NCBI RefSeq assembly: GCF_035222375.1
Contig: NC_085889.1
Coordinates: 1,922,001 to 1,986,000, forward strand
DNA from: Podospora pseudocomata
Taxonomy: Eukaryota; Ascomycota; Sordariomycetes; Sordariales; Podosporaceae
Reading direction: 5' to 3'
DNA length: 64,000 bases
Shown: positions 23,730 through 35,988 of the stretch, piece after piece
Layout of the letters: each line of letters begins with the position of its first letter
Position numbering within the stretch: the first letter of the stretch is position 1
Notes under the pieces: generated by a model
Told to the model about the DNA's origin: nothing
Database searches by the model: none
What the model saw: the letters and a program-made list of their open reading frames with translations, nothing else
Made by a program: the position numbers and the translations under genes

Positions 23730-25758
23730 ATGAACCAACAGCAGCAATACCAGCAACCGTCGCGGCGGACAGACGCCTACTCGTCGCAACACGACGAACT
23801 CCACCTGCCCTCGTCATCCAGCATGGCCCACCAAGGCCAACATCCCCTTCAACAGCAGCAGCAGCAGCTTCCCACCCGCCAATATTCCTCTGGGCCCGGC
23901 GTTCCTCCCCATATCAAGCTCGAGCAGTCCCCAAATCCTCAGCAGCATCACCACCAAAGCGCCGGTGTAGTGCCCAACGTGTTACAGCCGGGCGGGCTGC
24001 AAACCAGACCTCCTGTCATCTCGTCAAATACCGCTCCGGTCCTGCCTACCATGCAGCAACAGCAGCCACCAGACTATCAGCCTCATCAAACACCAACAAA
24101 ATCCAACTCGATGAACCTGTCGCATAATTACCCGCGATCCAGCCCCGCCGCTCCCTACGAGGGCGGGTCCGGCTACTCTGCCTATGCTCCCAACACTCCT
24201 GGCGGTGCCGGGAGCTCTTCGCAGTACATGTCGCCAACCGATTCAAAATACAGCCAGTCCTCGGGCTCCCAGCGCATCCCCTCCAATGCGCCCCTTGGTC
24301 TCGCTGACATACGGCCCCGCGCTGACTCGAGTCTTTCCGATGGCATCCCCGGGACCACCTCCTACGAGCATGCAAACACTCAGTCACGTACCAGCAACTA
24401 CATGGCCCCATGGGCTCTCTATGCGTTCGACTGGTGCAAATGGGCTCCCCAGGGAAACAGTGCTGGGAAAGTAGCTATTGGGAGTTATTTGGAAGATGGG
24501 CACAACTACGTAAGTACATGCGAGCGATATGTCGCTGCTTGGAAATGTCTTCTCTAACTGGTTCACTTCCGGTGGTAGATTCAAATTCTCGACGCTCAAG
24601 TGTCTCCCACACCGTCTGACGTCTACTCGCCCGCCGGGTCGAGGTATACAATGGACTTTACTAGAATCGCCGAAGCGACTCACTCCTATCCCGTCACACG
24701 TCTCCTGTGGGAGCCTCCATCGTCACAAAAACAGTCAACCGATCTTTTGGCCACATCCGGCGACCACCTCCGCCTTTGGTCTCTTCCTTCCGATCCTCAA
24801 GTTCAGACTCCTGGCTCCTCGATAACGTCAAGAAACGGCCGTGACATGCCGATTACGAAACTCACCCCATTGGCTTTGCTCTCCAATTCCAAGACACCCG
24901 ACCACACAGCACCCCTGACCTCGCTCGACTGGAACACCGTGACCCCCAGCTTAATTATCACGTCCAGCATCGACACTACCTGCACCATCTGGGATATTCC
25001 ATCCCTCACGGCCAAAACTCAGTTAATCGCCCACGACAAGGAAGTCTACGACGTCCGTTTTTGCGCCAACAGTGTGGACGTCTTCGTGAGCTGTGGTCAG
25101 GACGGCAGCGTGAGAATGTTTGATCTGAGGAGTCTGGAGCACAGCACCATTATTTACGAGCCAACCGGAAAAGAAGAAAGAGGTATACCTTTCCCCCCAT
25201 TTCCTTCTTATTTTTTACCCGTAAACTAATATATTTGTTCTAGACGCCAACGGAGGTCGCATCTCCCCCACACTTGCCCAGCAAACAATGTCCCACCCTC
25301 CTCCCCTCCTCCGACTGGCCACCTCCCCCCACGACCAGCACCTCCTCGCCACCTTTGCCCAAGACAGCAACGTAATACGCATCCTCGACGTGCGCCAGCC
25401 AGGCCAGGCCCTCCTCGAGCTCCGCGGCCACGGCGGCGCGCTCAACTGCGTCGAGTGGTCCCCTCTGAGGAGAGGAACCTTGGCCTCGGGAGGTGACGAC
25501 TGCCAGGTGTTGATCTGGGACCTGCTGAACAACAACAACACGTCCAACGCGGCCACAATCTCCACCAACGGGGCTGCCCCGCCAACGGGCGCTCAGGCTG
25601 CTGCAAGCACTGATAATGTCAGGAGTCCGGTTGCTGCTTGGCAGTGCGAGTACGAGGTGGGCAATCTGGGGTGGGTGCCGCACTTGGCTGGGGGGGAGTA
25701 TGGGGATTGGTTGGGTGTCAGCGCCGGGAGGGGGGTTTGGGGTGTGAAGTTGGGATGA
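23730..25758 (+). CDS. WD40-repeat protein of DCAF7/WDR68 (TTG1) type
   Basis: Three exons, 23730-24509, 24579-25182 and 25244-25758, encode 632 residues. The first ~225 residues are low-complexity: Gln runs, His and Ser/Pro. A WD40 propeller follows that starts APWALYAFDWCKWAP, the usual opening of DCAF7/WDR68 (HAN11) and plant TTG1. Later blades include SLDWNTVTPSLIITSSIDTT, FVSCGQDGSVRMFDLRSLEH and GHGGALNCVEWSP...SGGDDCQVLIWDL. The family is a scaffold for DYRK/HIPK-type kinases and, in part, for CUL4 ligases. A role in nuclear and cytoplasmic signalling is inferred from that. The polyQ N terminus is a filamentous-fungal addition and may act in transcription-factor contact. Length is above the ~340 residues of the animal protein only because of this extension. 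Confidence 0.9.
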
Positions 25759-26393
25759 AAGGGGAACGATAGCGACAAGAAGAGAAGAGGTTGAAGGATC
25801 ATGATACCGTATGAACAACGTGAATGAAATTGGATGTTGGAAGGAGGGGAGGGAATGAAGGAATGTTTGATAACTAGTTGGGGAGGTTTCTGACGTTGGG
25901 AGGCTAAAATGAGAGGAGGTTTGTTTGTGATGCACGAAGAGAGGAGACAAAGGCAGAGAGGTACAGGAGAAGAGGCATCAAAAGGGACAAGAAAGCAAGC
26001 ATTACATACCTGATATCTATAGACGGAATGAGCCTGTGTACTGCTTTGTTTTAACCCTTGAGACCGTAGATTATGGAATAGGTACATGCTGCAGCATGTC
26101 TTTACGCCCATGTCGATACAAGGCTCCACACTCAGAAACCAAGGCATAATATGATCCAGCATCTGACTTTTTGGTCTTCTCTAACGTCGCTACCCCCAAA
26201 AAAGAGCAAGATTTGACTTTTGTTGGTTTTGTTGCGCATATTATCAAGATGCAACACACGCTATAAACTTTCCGAAAAAGACACTCCTTTCGTTACTCAT
26301 TACATTGTTAGTAGCGTTTGATGAGAGGTCATGGTTTTTGTTTTCAAGATGACCACCAACTATTTTATCTCAACACATCACATGACAAGACAC
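25759..26393. other. Intergenic region between convergent genes
   Basis: 3' flanks of the WD40 gene and the eEF1B-beta gene. No gene was recognised. Confidence 0.45.
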
Positions 26394-27444
26394 TTAAAGC
26401 TTCTGCATGGCAACAATGTCGGAAGACTGAACGTAGTCCTCGAGCTCGGCGATCTGCTCCTGGAGATCATCAAGAGAGACCTTCTCGTCCTCGACGACAA
26501 GGTTGATCTGGAGCTTCTTGATACCGAAGCCGACGGCGACGAGCTTGGAAGCACCCCAGACGAGGCCGTCCTTCTCGATGGCACGGACACCCTCCTCGAG
26601 GGCAACCATGTCGGTCTCATCATCTGTGGAGAAGCAGTGTTAGCAGGAATGCCAGAAAAGATAAATCATTGAAAATTGCAACATACCCCAAGGCTTGACG
26701 TCCATGGTGACGACGGACTTGGCGGCGGGCTTGGCCTTGCCCTCCTTCTTCTTGCGGTACTCGGCGAGGCGCTCCTCACGGATGCGGGCAGCCTCGGCGT
26801 CCTCCTCCTCGTCGTCGGAACCGAAGAGGTCGACATCCTCATCCTCCTCCTCCTCGGCGGCGGCGGCGGGGGCCTTGGCGGGATTGAGGGTCACCTCGGC
26901 GACGTCGGGGCCGTAGACGGTGTAGGGCTGGCTGGCATCACCGGGGAGGGTGGTGAACTCCTCCTCGTAGGAGGCGATGTGCTTGTACCAACGGGCAGCG
27001 TTGGGGTACTTGGCGGCATCGGGGGCGGAGCTCAGGGCCTTGAAGACGACAACATCGGCCTGGGAGGCAGAGTACCTTTGGAGAAACGCCTTTGTTAGTT
27101 CACAACGTCTCTTTTGCTTTTCTTTTGCGCGCTTAGAATTGGCAGTGAACAAGAGGACACAAAGCGCAATTCAGAGCCGAAAACTGAACTGCGCGCTGAG
27201 GGGTGAAAAGGAGAAGGGAAATCAGAGTCGCAATAATTTGCTGGATGTGTAATCATTTGCAGAGGTCTTAATTCTGCTAAGAAACACGGACCAAAGTGAT
27301 CATCATGAAAAGAGAGGCAAAAATGGTGTATGACTGTCAGGGAGGGGGAGAAATCAACACATACCCGGTAACGTAAGAGCGGGTAAGGAGCCAGTTGTTG
27401 AGCACGGTGAGACCGGCATCGGAGAGGAGATCGGTGAAGCCCAT
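26394..27444 (-). CDS. EFB1: Translation elongation factor 1-beta (eEF1B alpha subunit)
   Basis: Three exons, 27365-27444, 26687-27075 and 26394-26623, encode 232 residues, the normal family length. The N-terminal GST-like region includes [14 protein letters not shown] and [12 protein letters not shown]. An acidic linker ([19 protein letters not shown]) follows, then the GEF domain ending [10 protein letters not shown], the classic eEF1B C terminus. It catalyses GDP-GTP exchange on eEF1A in the cytosol. The first intron is 289 nt, several times longer than others in the window. Long first introns are common in fungal translation genes and may hold regulatory sequence. The two later junctions use GTATGT donors. 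Confidence 0.96.
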
Positions 27445-28237
27445 TTTGATGATGTTGTGAAGTCTTTGCGACGTCGTTTTGTTTAGAGGTGTGGATGAGG
27501 AAGTTGTCGAGGTGGCAGCAAGGAGGGCGAGGATGGCGGGGTTGGAAAATCTTTTGGATTTAATAAGATTTCGCTGAGCCCCGGAACCCCGCACTGAGCA
27601 GCCCACTTTCGCCCACCCCCCTCGTCCCTGATTTTAATGGCCTGAGGCAGAAAGGGTCGCTGCCCGACGCTCCACTTTAACTGCTCTGGACCGAGGACCC
27701 TGGTTGGCTCCGCGTTTCATCTCATCTCTGGGATGGACAGGTCCAGATCGCGAAACACCATGAAGGGTTTTGTTGAAAGCTGGAGACAGGAATAATTTGT
27801 CCTGGAGCCTCGATGTCATGGTACTTGACTCTGCTCACTCGATCCAGGTAGAAGTAAGGATTGGGGTAATGCGACCCTTGAAGACGGCCTAGAACCGGCC
27901 TGGAGTTCTCACTCGCCCTGCCAAACGCATGTGTGTCTCTGGATGACTCAAGCATCACCATGAACATGACATACACATTAACGTCCCGAGAATTTGGTTA
28001 TTCTTAGTCAACTATTTTACCGGTATTCTCTTTCCTAGAACCTTGGTAGCTTAGAATGAAAGTCTTCTCCCAAGATGACTGATTCAGGGGACTGTTGTCC
28101 CACATGTCCCAGCAAGAAAATACTGTTGACAAGCTCCGGGCTGTAGGTTTAGGATACAACCATTGTCTCTCACAAGACAGACCATAATTCTATCTGAGAA
28201 ACTCAGCATAATCCTGACATGTTCTGAAAGGTACAAC
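27445..28237. other. Intergenic region
   Basis: Promoter of the eEF1B-beta gene at the left and the 3' side of the TRAX gene at the right. No gene was recognised. Confidence 0.45.
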
Positions 28238-29255
28238 TTATTCCTCCTCGGCTTGATCACCACCACTCAAATCCGGAATCCACCCCTTGGGACGTTCGCT
28301 ACCCCTGATGGTCCTGTCGTAACCCAGACGTTCAACCTTTTGAACAGACTGCCGTGTGACCTCCAGCTTCTTCTCCCACTGGAACCTGTTGCCTTGCCCA
28401 ACGGGAAGCATCTCAAAAAAGCTACCCAGCTCATGCATATCCTCGACAATGGTTCGAGGCTGTTCGTCACCCCCAGCTCCGCTCCCAGCCATTGTGCCTG
28501 TCAGTGCTGTTGACGTAGTGGCAAAACGCATCATCTCACCCGTAAGATCAAACACGCCGTAGAGGTAGTCATCTTGGGTGAGGCTAACTTTCGGTGTCTC
28601 CTTCTCCTGGGGATGCTCTGGGGCCGCAGCAGCTGGCTCGCTTGCATCCGTCATGGCTACATCCTCTGATGGTGTGATCCCCTTCCGGACCAAGTCCTCC
28701 ATGATCGGTGTTAGCTGCTCGGGGGTGATGAGGGTCTGTGTCTTGAGATAATGCAAGAAAGTAAGCGCCTCCACAAGCTCTTCCAGACACATCAGGGATC
28801 GAGCATATCGGTAGCGATTGATGCCCTGGATCTCAGGGGCAATGGTGGCCAGAAGCTTGGAGATATCGGCGAGCCGTGTGTCAATCTCGGCCTGGATGTT
28901 TTTTGGCAATTCCTCGTCGATTTTCCGGATTCTGAATAATGATATGAGCATTTCAAGATATTTTCTTAGGATTTAGATCCACTCCATACCTCTGCAAGGC
29001 AAATATACTGTCACGGTGGTTAGTGAAGGGTCAATTCGAGCCAAGGCACATGCAAGCTCACATTTTCTTGCTCAAAGCCGTGATATCTCTTGAAGCCTTG
29101 ATAATGCGCTCCCGGCGGTCATGATGCTGGTCAAGCTCATCTCTGAGAGTCTCAAACATGGGTGTGAACTGATTCTGCACAACCTTTTTGGCAGGCGGCT
29201 TTGGTCCATCCCCCTTCTTGGCATTGCCATTCCAGTCACGCTTGAACCCGGACAT
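28238..29255 (-). CDS. TSNAX: Translin-associated factor X (TRAX) homologue
   Basis: Three exons, 29062-29255, 28990-29007 and 28238-28931, encode 301 residues. The middle exon is only 18 nt and joins ITALSKK-II-FALQR-IRKIDEELP without a gap, the position where translin-family proteins read KKVIFxLHR. Further hallmarks are RYARSLMCLEELVEALTFLHYL and DYLYGVFDLTGEMMRFATT, which carry the acidic residues that bind metal in TRAX. With translin it forms the C3PO RNase, known from Neurospora and animals, which trims tRNA or small-RNA fragments. No translin gene is in this window. The start at 29255 (MSGFKRDWNG) is chosen for its Kozak context. In-frame ATGs at 29321 and 29366 would lengthen it by 22 or 37 residues. 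Confidence 0.91.
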
Positions 29256-29719
29256 TTTGACGTATTTTTTGTTGGTTTGTACAAGAGGTGCAATTTGTTG
29301 TCGCTCTTGGACGCCTTCCATTTTTGACGTCGTGGTGATTGGTTTGGTGCTATGGGGACACTCCATGGGCGTGGCTCTACACCAAAATTGTTAGGCTCAT
29401 CTCATCTCAACAGGGGTGAGATTCACCCATGAAGGGTGAAGGACGACAATCTCATACATAAATCGACAATATTTCTCCGCATCGTGGCCAAAGCGATTTC
29501 TAACAAGCTTATATCTCTTGATGAAGTAAAAGGGTACAAAGGCGGTCGGAACTCTGTGTGGGAAAGCTGGGCAGATCACCAAGTTGTATCGGGTTGACAC
29601 GTCGTTACTGTGTTGCTGAGCTTGACCGAGAAGGGAAGATTGAAAACAATTCCAAAAAGCAAATGGTTATCGACACACAATCGACTTGAAAATTGATCAG
29701 ACGGGCAAGACAGGAAGAC
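29256..29719. other. Divergent promoter region, TRAX and PIG-M genes
   Basis: 464 bases between starts that point away from each other. No gene lies inside. Probably a shared bidirectional promoter. Confidence 0.45.
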
Positions 29720-31110
29720 ATGACGAAACCATCAGGCACGGGCCAACCAGAGCCACCAGCAACATCATCCTCAGGTGTTTCTTCCTTGGTAACGACCTTT
29801 TTCGACCGCCCACTCCCCCTCTACCTATCCGCCGCAATATTTCGTCTGGTTTTTCTCCTTTATGGCCTCTGGCAGGACGCAAACTCCCCCGTCAAATACA
29901 CCGACATCGACTACCTCGTCTTCACCGATGCCGCACGCTTCGTCTCCCAAGGGCAGAGCCCCTATGAGCGAGAGACGTACCGCTACACTCCAGTCCTGGC
30001 CTGGCTTCTTCTCCCAACAGCCCATGTTACCGGAAACCGGATCCTAGACGTTGCATTCTTCAGCTTTGGCAAGGTTCTCTTTGCCATATCAGACTTGGTA
30101 GCAGGATGGCTTCTAGAAAAGGTGCTCGCCAAATCCATGGATGCCCCTCGAGCCCGCAAATTCGCCACCATCTGGCTTCTCAACCCGATGGTAGCCACCA
30201 TCAGCACAAGAGGAAGCTCTGAAGGTCTTCTCGGAGTGCTAGTCATGGCACTACTATGGGCCGTGTTGGAAAGACGTGTCACCTTGGCCGGTCTATTGCT
30301 CGGCTTCAGCGTACATTTCAAAATCTACCCCTTTATCTACGCCCCCGCCATCGTCTGGTGGATGGACAACGAAAGAAGATCCCCCAATAAGACCAAACCC
30401 ACCAGTCTATCATCCAAACCACCCTCACTCACCGCCAAAATCCTCAACTTCATCACCCCACCCCGCCTCCAACTCGCCCTCATCAGCCTAACCACCTTCT
30501 CAACCCTCAACATAGCAATGTACCTCGTGTAAGGCCCCCCTCCCTCCCTCCTTTTCTCCCCAGCCCCCAACTAACCTCCCCCTCCCAGCTACGGCACCCC
30601 TTCCTCCAGGAAACCTACCTCCACCACGTAACCCGCCTCGACCACCGCCACAACTTCTCCCCCTACAACACCCAACTCTACCTCTCCTCCTCCCTCCCCC
30701 TTTCTTCATCATCTTCCTTCCGCATCGAAAAACTAGCCTTCCTCCCCCAACTCCTCCTCTCAACAGTCTTCATCCCGCTCGTCACTGCCAAAAAATCCCT
30801 CCCCACCTCCATGCTCGCCCAGACGTTCGCCTTTGTCACCTTCAACAAGGTCTGCACGAGTCAGTATTTTTTGTGGTATATGGTCCTGCTCCCGCTGTAC
30901 CTCCCCCAGTCGAGCTTTGTGAAGAATAAGAGGTTCGGGCTCGCGGCGCTGGTGCTGTGGGTGGTGGCGCAGGGTGCGTGGCTGCAGCAGGGGTTTGAGC
31001 TGGAGTTTTTGGGGAATAGCACCTATTTGCTGGGCTTGTGGCTGGCGAGCTTGGCGTTTTTTGGGGTGAATTGTTGGATTTTGGGGGTGATTATTGGGGA
31101 TGTGAGGTAA
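29720..31110 (+). CDS. GPI14: GPI mannosyltransferase 1 (PIG-M)
   Basis: Two exons, 29720-30526 and 30589-31110, encode 442 residues. Multiple membrane segments and the lumenal acidic motif YTDIDYLVFTDAAR match PIG-M, the ER enzyme that adds the first mannose to the GPI precursor. LLGFSVHFKIYPFIYAPAI, TRLDHRHNFSPYN and FAFVTFNKVCTSQYFLWY are further family signatures. The frame requires a GTGTAAG donor. The stronger-looking GTAAGG two bases later would shift the frame to an early stop. At the junction the protein reads LLRHPFL, where the family usually reads YGxPFL, so either the two conserved residues changed or one base is missing at a C run. Enzymatic identity is not in doubt. Confidence 0.9.
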
Positions 31111-31702
31111 AGCAGTGAAGAAGACGGGTTTGTGGTAGAAAGGGGGTTTTGTGTGGGAAAAAGTGGAAGGTGGTTGGTATGGAAATGAGGAGCTTGTTGT
31201 GTAAATATAGTAGGTAGGGGTTGTATGTTTAAGAGTATATAAATCTGGATGTTGAAAGGTGGAGGAGGTCAGGTGTCTGCCCAGTATAGTCAAAAAACAT
31301 AGATGACCACCTGAATCATTAAATATATTGATAATGGACATATCCAAAACTACATTCGACATGCAACCATGATCTTGGTTAACTCCGACACCCTCCCGGG
31401 GAGAAAAAAATCTCGGAGCCCGCGGTCTGATTCTATCAGGACAATGTAGGTACGTGAGAGGCAGTAACAAAGGTAGGTGTAGCTGAGTTGCGTGTGCGTG
31501 TGTGCTCCAGAGTCATCGTCTTCTCTACATCTCCTTCTCGCTTCGCTTCCTCCTCCTCCTCCTCCTCCTCCTCCTCCTCCTCGCCTCGTCCTCCCACGGG
31601 TATATGAATAGAAAGGTAGTATCTGTCTCGTCTAGCTTTTACCGCAAATCACAACATCAGCATTCAGGCACTAAACCAAATCATTAAGCCTCTCGGTCCC
31701 CA
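31111..31702. other. Intergenic region between convergent genes
   Basis: 3' flanks of the PIG-M and DnaJ genes, with a trinucleotide repeat in the middle. No gene was recognised. Confidence 0.45.
31548..31582. repeat. (TCC)n microsatellite
   Basis: About 11-12 perfect TCC units in a non-coding stretch close to the 3' end of the DnaJ gene. Confidence 0.9.
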
Positions 31703-33439
31703 TCATGATGAACTAGGGACGTTGGGCGCACTGTTGGCTGCTGACGCAGCGGCCTCCTCCCAGGCCTTGTCTCCAGGCTTGGCGGTCTTCTTGTCCTCGT
31801 CGTCCTTCTTCTTATCCTTGCCCTTCTTCTTCGACTCCTTCTCCTTCTTCATGGCCGCCTCGGCAACAAGCTGCTCGAATGCCATATAGTCGCCTTCCTC
31901 CTCAGGGCTGCGCTTGGCCTGTAACCAGTGTGTTAGTTTCTGAGAGATCACGGTCAGATAGCAGAGAGAAGATACGTACCGCCAGGCAAATTTCACCAAT
32001 GTACACCAGCGCCTGCGCCCTTTCAAGCCTCTTCCCGTGCGGCACCTTCTTGTCGTTCAAAACAGCATCGCAAACATCCCGAAGCACGCTCTGAATCTCA
32101 AACTTGCTTCCCCTCCAGGCCGCCGTCAAGATCTTCCCCGTCACCCTGCGCTCATACTCGATCTTCTTCTCATCCGTCCACTCCTCCCCTCCCTGCTGCT
32201 CCAACCTGGCCATCTCCTCCATCGTTTGCTGGGCGTCAATAGCGCTGCTGATCGTGTTCCATGTGTCCTTGACTAGCGTGCCCTTGTCCTTCATACGGCT
32301 GATGAACCCGCCCATACCAAAGAACTTCTGGCTCCGTAGAAGGGTGGTGCCCTTGCTGAAGTAAGTCGCGCCAATGGCGTGCAGGATATCGATGCCGAAC
32401 GACTCCATCTTGAGCTCCTCCACCTCCAGCCTTGTCTTCTCCTGAAACGCGCGAGTGACGTCCTTGCCGTGGTCCGTCTCTGTCCACACCGAAATACGAT
32501 CGAGGAGCTTGCGGGCCAGGGTGTCAACGCGTTCCTGGCGAATCCGCTGGCGCTCCTTGTCCAGCGCCGCAAGCTGCTCTCTCTGCTCCTTGGACAAGCC
32601 TGCCTTGGACTTCTTCCCCTTCTTGTCACCTTCGTCCGTCTGCTGAGACACCTCATCCGACGGCCGATCCATAAGCGCAGGCCGGATAGGGATCTGGGTG
32701 CGGCCGCCGGGCTTGGGAGTGGACGCTCCTGACCCAGGGCCCGGCGAAGAAGACTTGGTGTACGGGGGTGGTACCTCCTCCGTCGCGGAGGGATTGTAGG
32801 TGTTGTATCCGGCCTCCTTGGCCTTCTTGGTGGGGGTCTCCTCCTCCACAATCACGGCAGGAACTGGTGGCTTTTCAGGCGGTACAGCGGACGATGACTC
32901 TCCACCCGATGTCTTGAGGCTCTCCTTCAGAGCGTCCGCTGCACCAGGGAACTCGCCATCCTTGGCGGCAGCGGCAGCCTCGGCCTCAGCAGCAGCGGCG
33001 GCGGCAGCCTCCTCTTCCTCAGCAGACATGGTAATGTCCATGGTGGCGGTCAAATCCTTCATAAGGCTGATCTCGCCAATCCAGTCGACAAAAGACTCGC
33101 CGCCAAAGATGCTCGAGAAGAACTCGGCTGGGTCGACGAACCCCTCGGTTGGGCGGGCAGATTCTTTGCCATATTTGTCGTAGGCCTTGCGGAGGTCTTC
33201 GTCAGATAGAACTTGGTAAGCTTCGCCGATTTCTTGAAACTTGGCGTGAGCGTTGGGGTCGTTGGGGTTCTTGTCTGTATTTGGGGAGAGATGTTAGTCA
33301 AAGAAGCATACAAGTGTCGAGGCAACGACATACCCGGATGGTGGACGATGGCGAGCTTGCGATAGGCCTTTTTGATTTCGAGCTCAGTGGCCGTCGGCTT
33401 GACCCCGAGGGTGTCGTAGTAGGCCGTGTCTACCACCAT
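31703..33439 (-). CDS. DnaJ (Hsp40) co-chaperone of CAJ1/DJP1 type
   Basis: Three exons, 33334-33439, 31980-33274 and 31703-31918, encode 538 residues. The J domain starts at residue ~7 ([20 protein letters not shown]) and its HPD motif is made across the first splice junction (HHP|DKNPND). It is followed by [15 protein letters not shown], typical of the DnaJ-X group. Then come an Ala/Glu run, a Pro/Ser-rich linker and the conserved X region ([20 protein letters not shown], the WRGSKFEIQ part). The Lys-rich tail ([21 protein letters not shown]) is polar. Yeast relatives act with Hsp70 in the cytosol, and Djp1 helps import into peroxisomes and mitochondria. No Cys-rich zinc domain is present, so it is not a type I DnaJ. 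The exact orthologue, Caj1 or Djp1, cannot be decided here. Confidence 0.92.
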
Positions 33440-34240
33440 GACGGAGACGGAAGTGCGCAAAGACGAGAACGATGAGATTTATAGGCTATGTCGTCGTGGT
33501 AGGGTCGGTTGTAGGTTTGCGCGCGCGTTGATTTTGCCAGCCGGATAAGGAAAGATCACGGCTAGGCGCAAAAGAAGATAAGATGGATCTTGGAAATGAC
33601 GTGGACCAAGGGGGGGGTACCTGGGTTTCTGCGAAAACGCTGGGTTCGAGGGGCTGTGATACAAAGAGGTGGTCGGTAGATATCTCCTGGCAGTATCTAG
33701 AGGATGTCAGGTTGAAGCCCAACTACCATGGCAGCTGTTGTAGGTACGGTACTTCTTGTCAGAGTATTTCTTATTGCACGTTCCCGCGCCTTCCATCTCC
33801 AGAGCCAAGCACAGCCCAGTCAAATTACGTACCCCAGTAGCGGAAATCGCCGCGCTGCAACCGAGGGCTGTGGGAGAGCACAGCACCAACTTTTGGTGGG
33901 GCAGCATCATTGTCGTCATATGCTGCTCTACACAAGACAAGTCTGGAGTCTGTATCATATTTCGTCAAACAGTCCCATTGTGATTTCTAGACATCTTTCC
34001 GACATCAACTTCACCGACCGCCTCTCGACAGCCATGTTTACATACAGGCATCATGCCGTTATCAACACGCATGCGCTGAGGCCTTGGCATCAATTTTGAT
34101 GCGGGGCATCACATGTATCCAGGCCATCAATATCAAAAGTACAGAGAATATGGTATCCCAGGACACAAGTTGGGTACGGACTAGAGTCTAGTAAGTTGAG
34201 CTACTTAGGTAATTTATCATCAATGATGCCCCGCACAGCC
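33440..34240. other. Intergenic region
   Basis: Promoter of the DnaJ gene on the left and the 3' side of the epimerase/reductase gene on the right. No gene was recognised. Confidence 0.45.
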
Positions 34241-35212
34241 TTACTGGACACCCGCAGCCTTCATGCGCTCAAAGCACTTTCGGTAGGCTTCGTGAATCTC
34301 GGGAATCTCATACCCATACTCCTTCAGCTTGTTGACCAATTTCGTGGTATCAAGCTTGCAGTTGCTTCGGCCTGCCTTGATCACCTTGGCTTGCTCCTCG
34401 AGGCTAAAGTTCTTCCAGCTAAACGAGGGGCGCACAATGTCGCGGAACAGGGTGAGCACCTCGTTGTGGGAGATGGCACCAGGGTTCGTAAAGTTGTAGA
34501 TGCCCAGCTCTTTGTGCTCGGCCATCAGGATGCTAGCCGGCAGCAGGTCGCTCAGAATCGTGTTGCTGTTCGGGATGTCCACCACACGCTCGTATTTGGC
34601 GATCTTGGTGACAAAGTTGCGGGGGTGCAAGTCGTCCGACACTGGCATCCGGAGTCGAAGAATGAGGCAGTTGTTGTAGTGCTTCATGACCTGGTGGGGT
34701 GGTTGCGTGTTAGTCAGGGTCAACTATCATGGACAAACTCCGTCGGTAAAAGTACTTGCCTCTTCAACGTGTGCCTTGGTCATGGAGTAGAAGCTCCCCG
34801 CAAAGTTGGCCGGGTCGGTCTCGAGGAAACCTGGGCCATCCCAGGGGTGTGCCTCATCGTACTGGTAGATGCAGCCGGTTGCAAATACGGTGCAGTGAAT
34901 GCCGCGGAGGAAGCAGCAGTCGGTGAGGTTCAGGGTGCCGATCACATTGGACCTGATGGTAGCCTCTTGGTTGTCCTCGCACCAGTCCACGTTGGGCCGC
35001 CCAGTGCACCCAGCCGCGTTCAGCACATGAGTGGGCTTGACCCGGTCGAGTTCGGCGAGAACAGATTCGCGGTTCTCCATTCGGATCGTTGTCAGGCGCA
35101 CCTCCTTGCCGTCCTTCTCAAGAAGGGTCTTGAGATGTCCTGCCACCCAACCCTCGCCGCCCCAGATCAAGAAGCGGTTGCTTTGGGCGCCATTGGAACC
35201 GTCGGTGGCCAT
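34241..35212 (-). CDS. Nucleotide-rhamnose epimerase/reductase (UER1/NRS-ER-like)
   Basis: Two exons, 34760-35212 and 34241-34690, encode 300 residues, the usual length of the single-domain enzyme. The N terminus has an NAD(P) loop (FLIWGGEGWVAGHLKTLL). HVLNAAGCTGRPNVDWCEDN is the RmlD-like signature, and Y142-x3-K146 (YSMTK) is the catalytic pair. The family converts a UDP- or dTDP-4-keto-6-deoxyglucose to the rhamnose form by epimerisation and reduction. Fungal homologues make UDP-rhamnose together with a separate dehydratase, which is not in this window. The intron between the exons starts with GC instead of GT. A short-chain reductase of another specificity is possible but less likely. 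Confidence 0.86.
34691..34759 (-). other. GC-AG intron
   Basis: The donor reads GAG|GCAAGT and the acceptor CACCAG|GTC. It is flanked by continuous protein (KAHVEE|VMKHYNN), with a branch-like CTAAC near the 3' end. No GT donor in the right phase exists nearby. Confidence 0.8.
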
Positions 35213-35952
35213 CTTGTGTGGTTGGAGTGTATATCGAGGTGTATAGGCTGGGAGTAAGTATTGGCGGCAACTAGGAATTGATGCTAACGGAAAATCACAA
35301 AGAGTTGTTGAGGAGGAAGAGCATAGGCAAGTGAACCAACAGATGAGCGAGGGGGGAGGTCAACAAGTAAAAAAGGAACGACATGCTCAGTTGGGGCATC
35401 GGCACGCCAGGGATGGAAGGGCTGAAAGCAAGGGCAGGAAGGTGGTCGTCTCAAAATGACAGTTACGAATCCATCCGCTACGGTGGGAGAGGCAGGCGGC
35501 CCCCCAATGCCTGCACCGCAATAGGGGTGGGATGTCCAATAATTGCCATATAGGTGACCAGTGACCAGAAGCGCTGATAGAAAGGGAAGCTAACGCAGGT
35601 CTTGTGTTTTTGTGTGGCGTGGCCACGACAGCTTGTCAGCACTTCCTTCTGCATTCCAAAAGACACGACGTCCGGGGCTGTCTGTCAGAAAGTCGGTGGC
35701 CCGACATCCACAACTCCGTAACGCCCAATTGGGACGAAGACTGCGAGCAGGATACGAATAAGTGGTCTTCGCAATCTGGATATGTTTTTGTAGTAGTTCT
35801 CACCACGGCTCCAAAGTCTGGACCCTGGGTACATTGTAAATGTTCCTGAAAAATGGAGACTGATATGCTGGTGAAAAGGGGCTGGGAAGCTGACAGCTTG
35901 GCTGTCGTTCACCGTAAGTAGCACCCACCAGCCATGGACGGCAACGTTGCTC

Positions 35953-35988
<36 letters not shown>

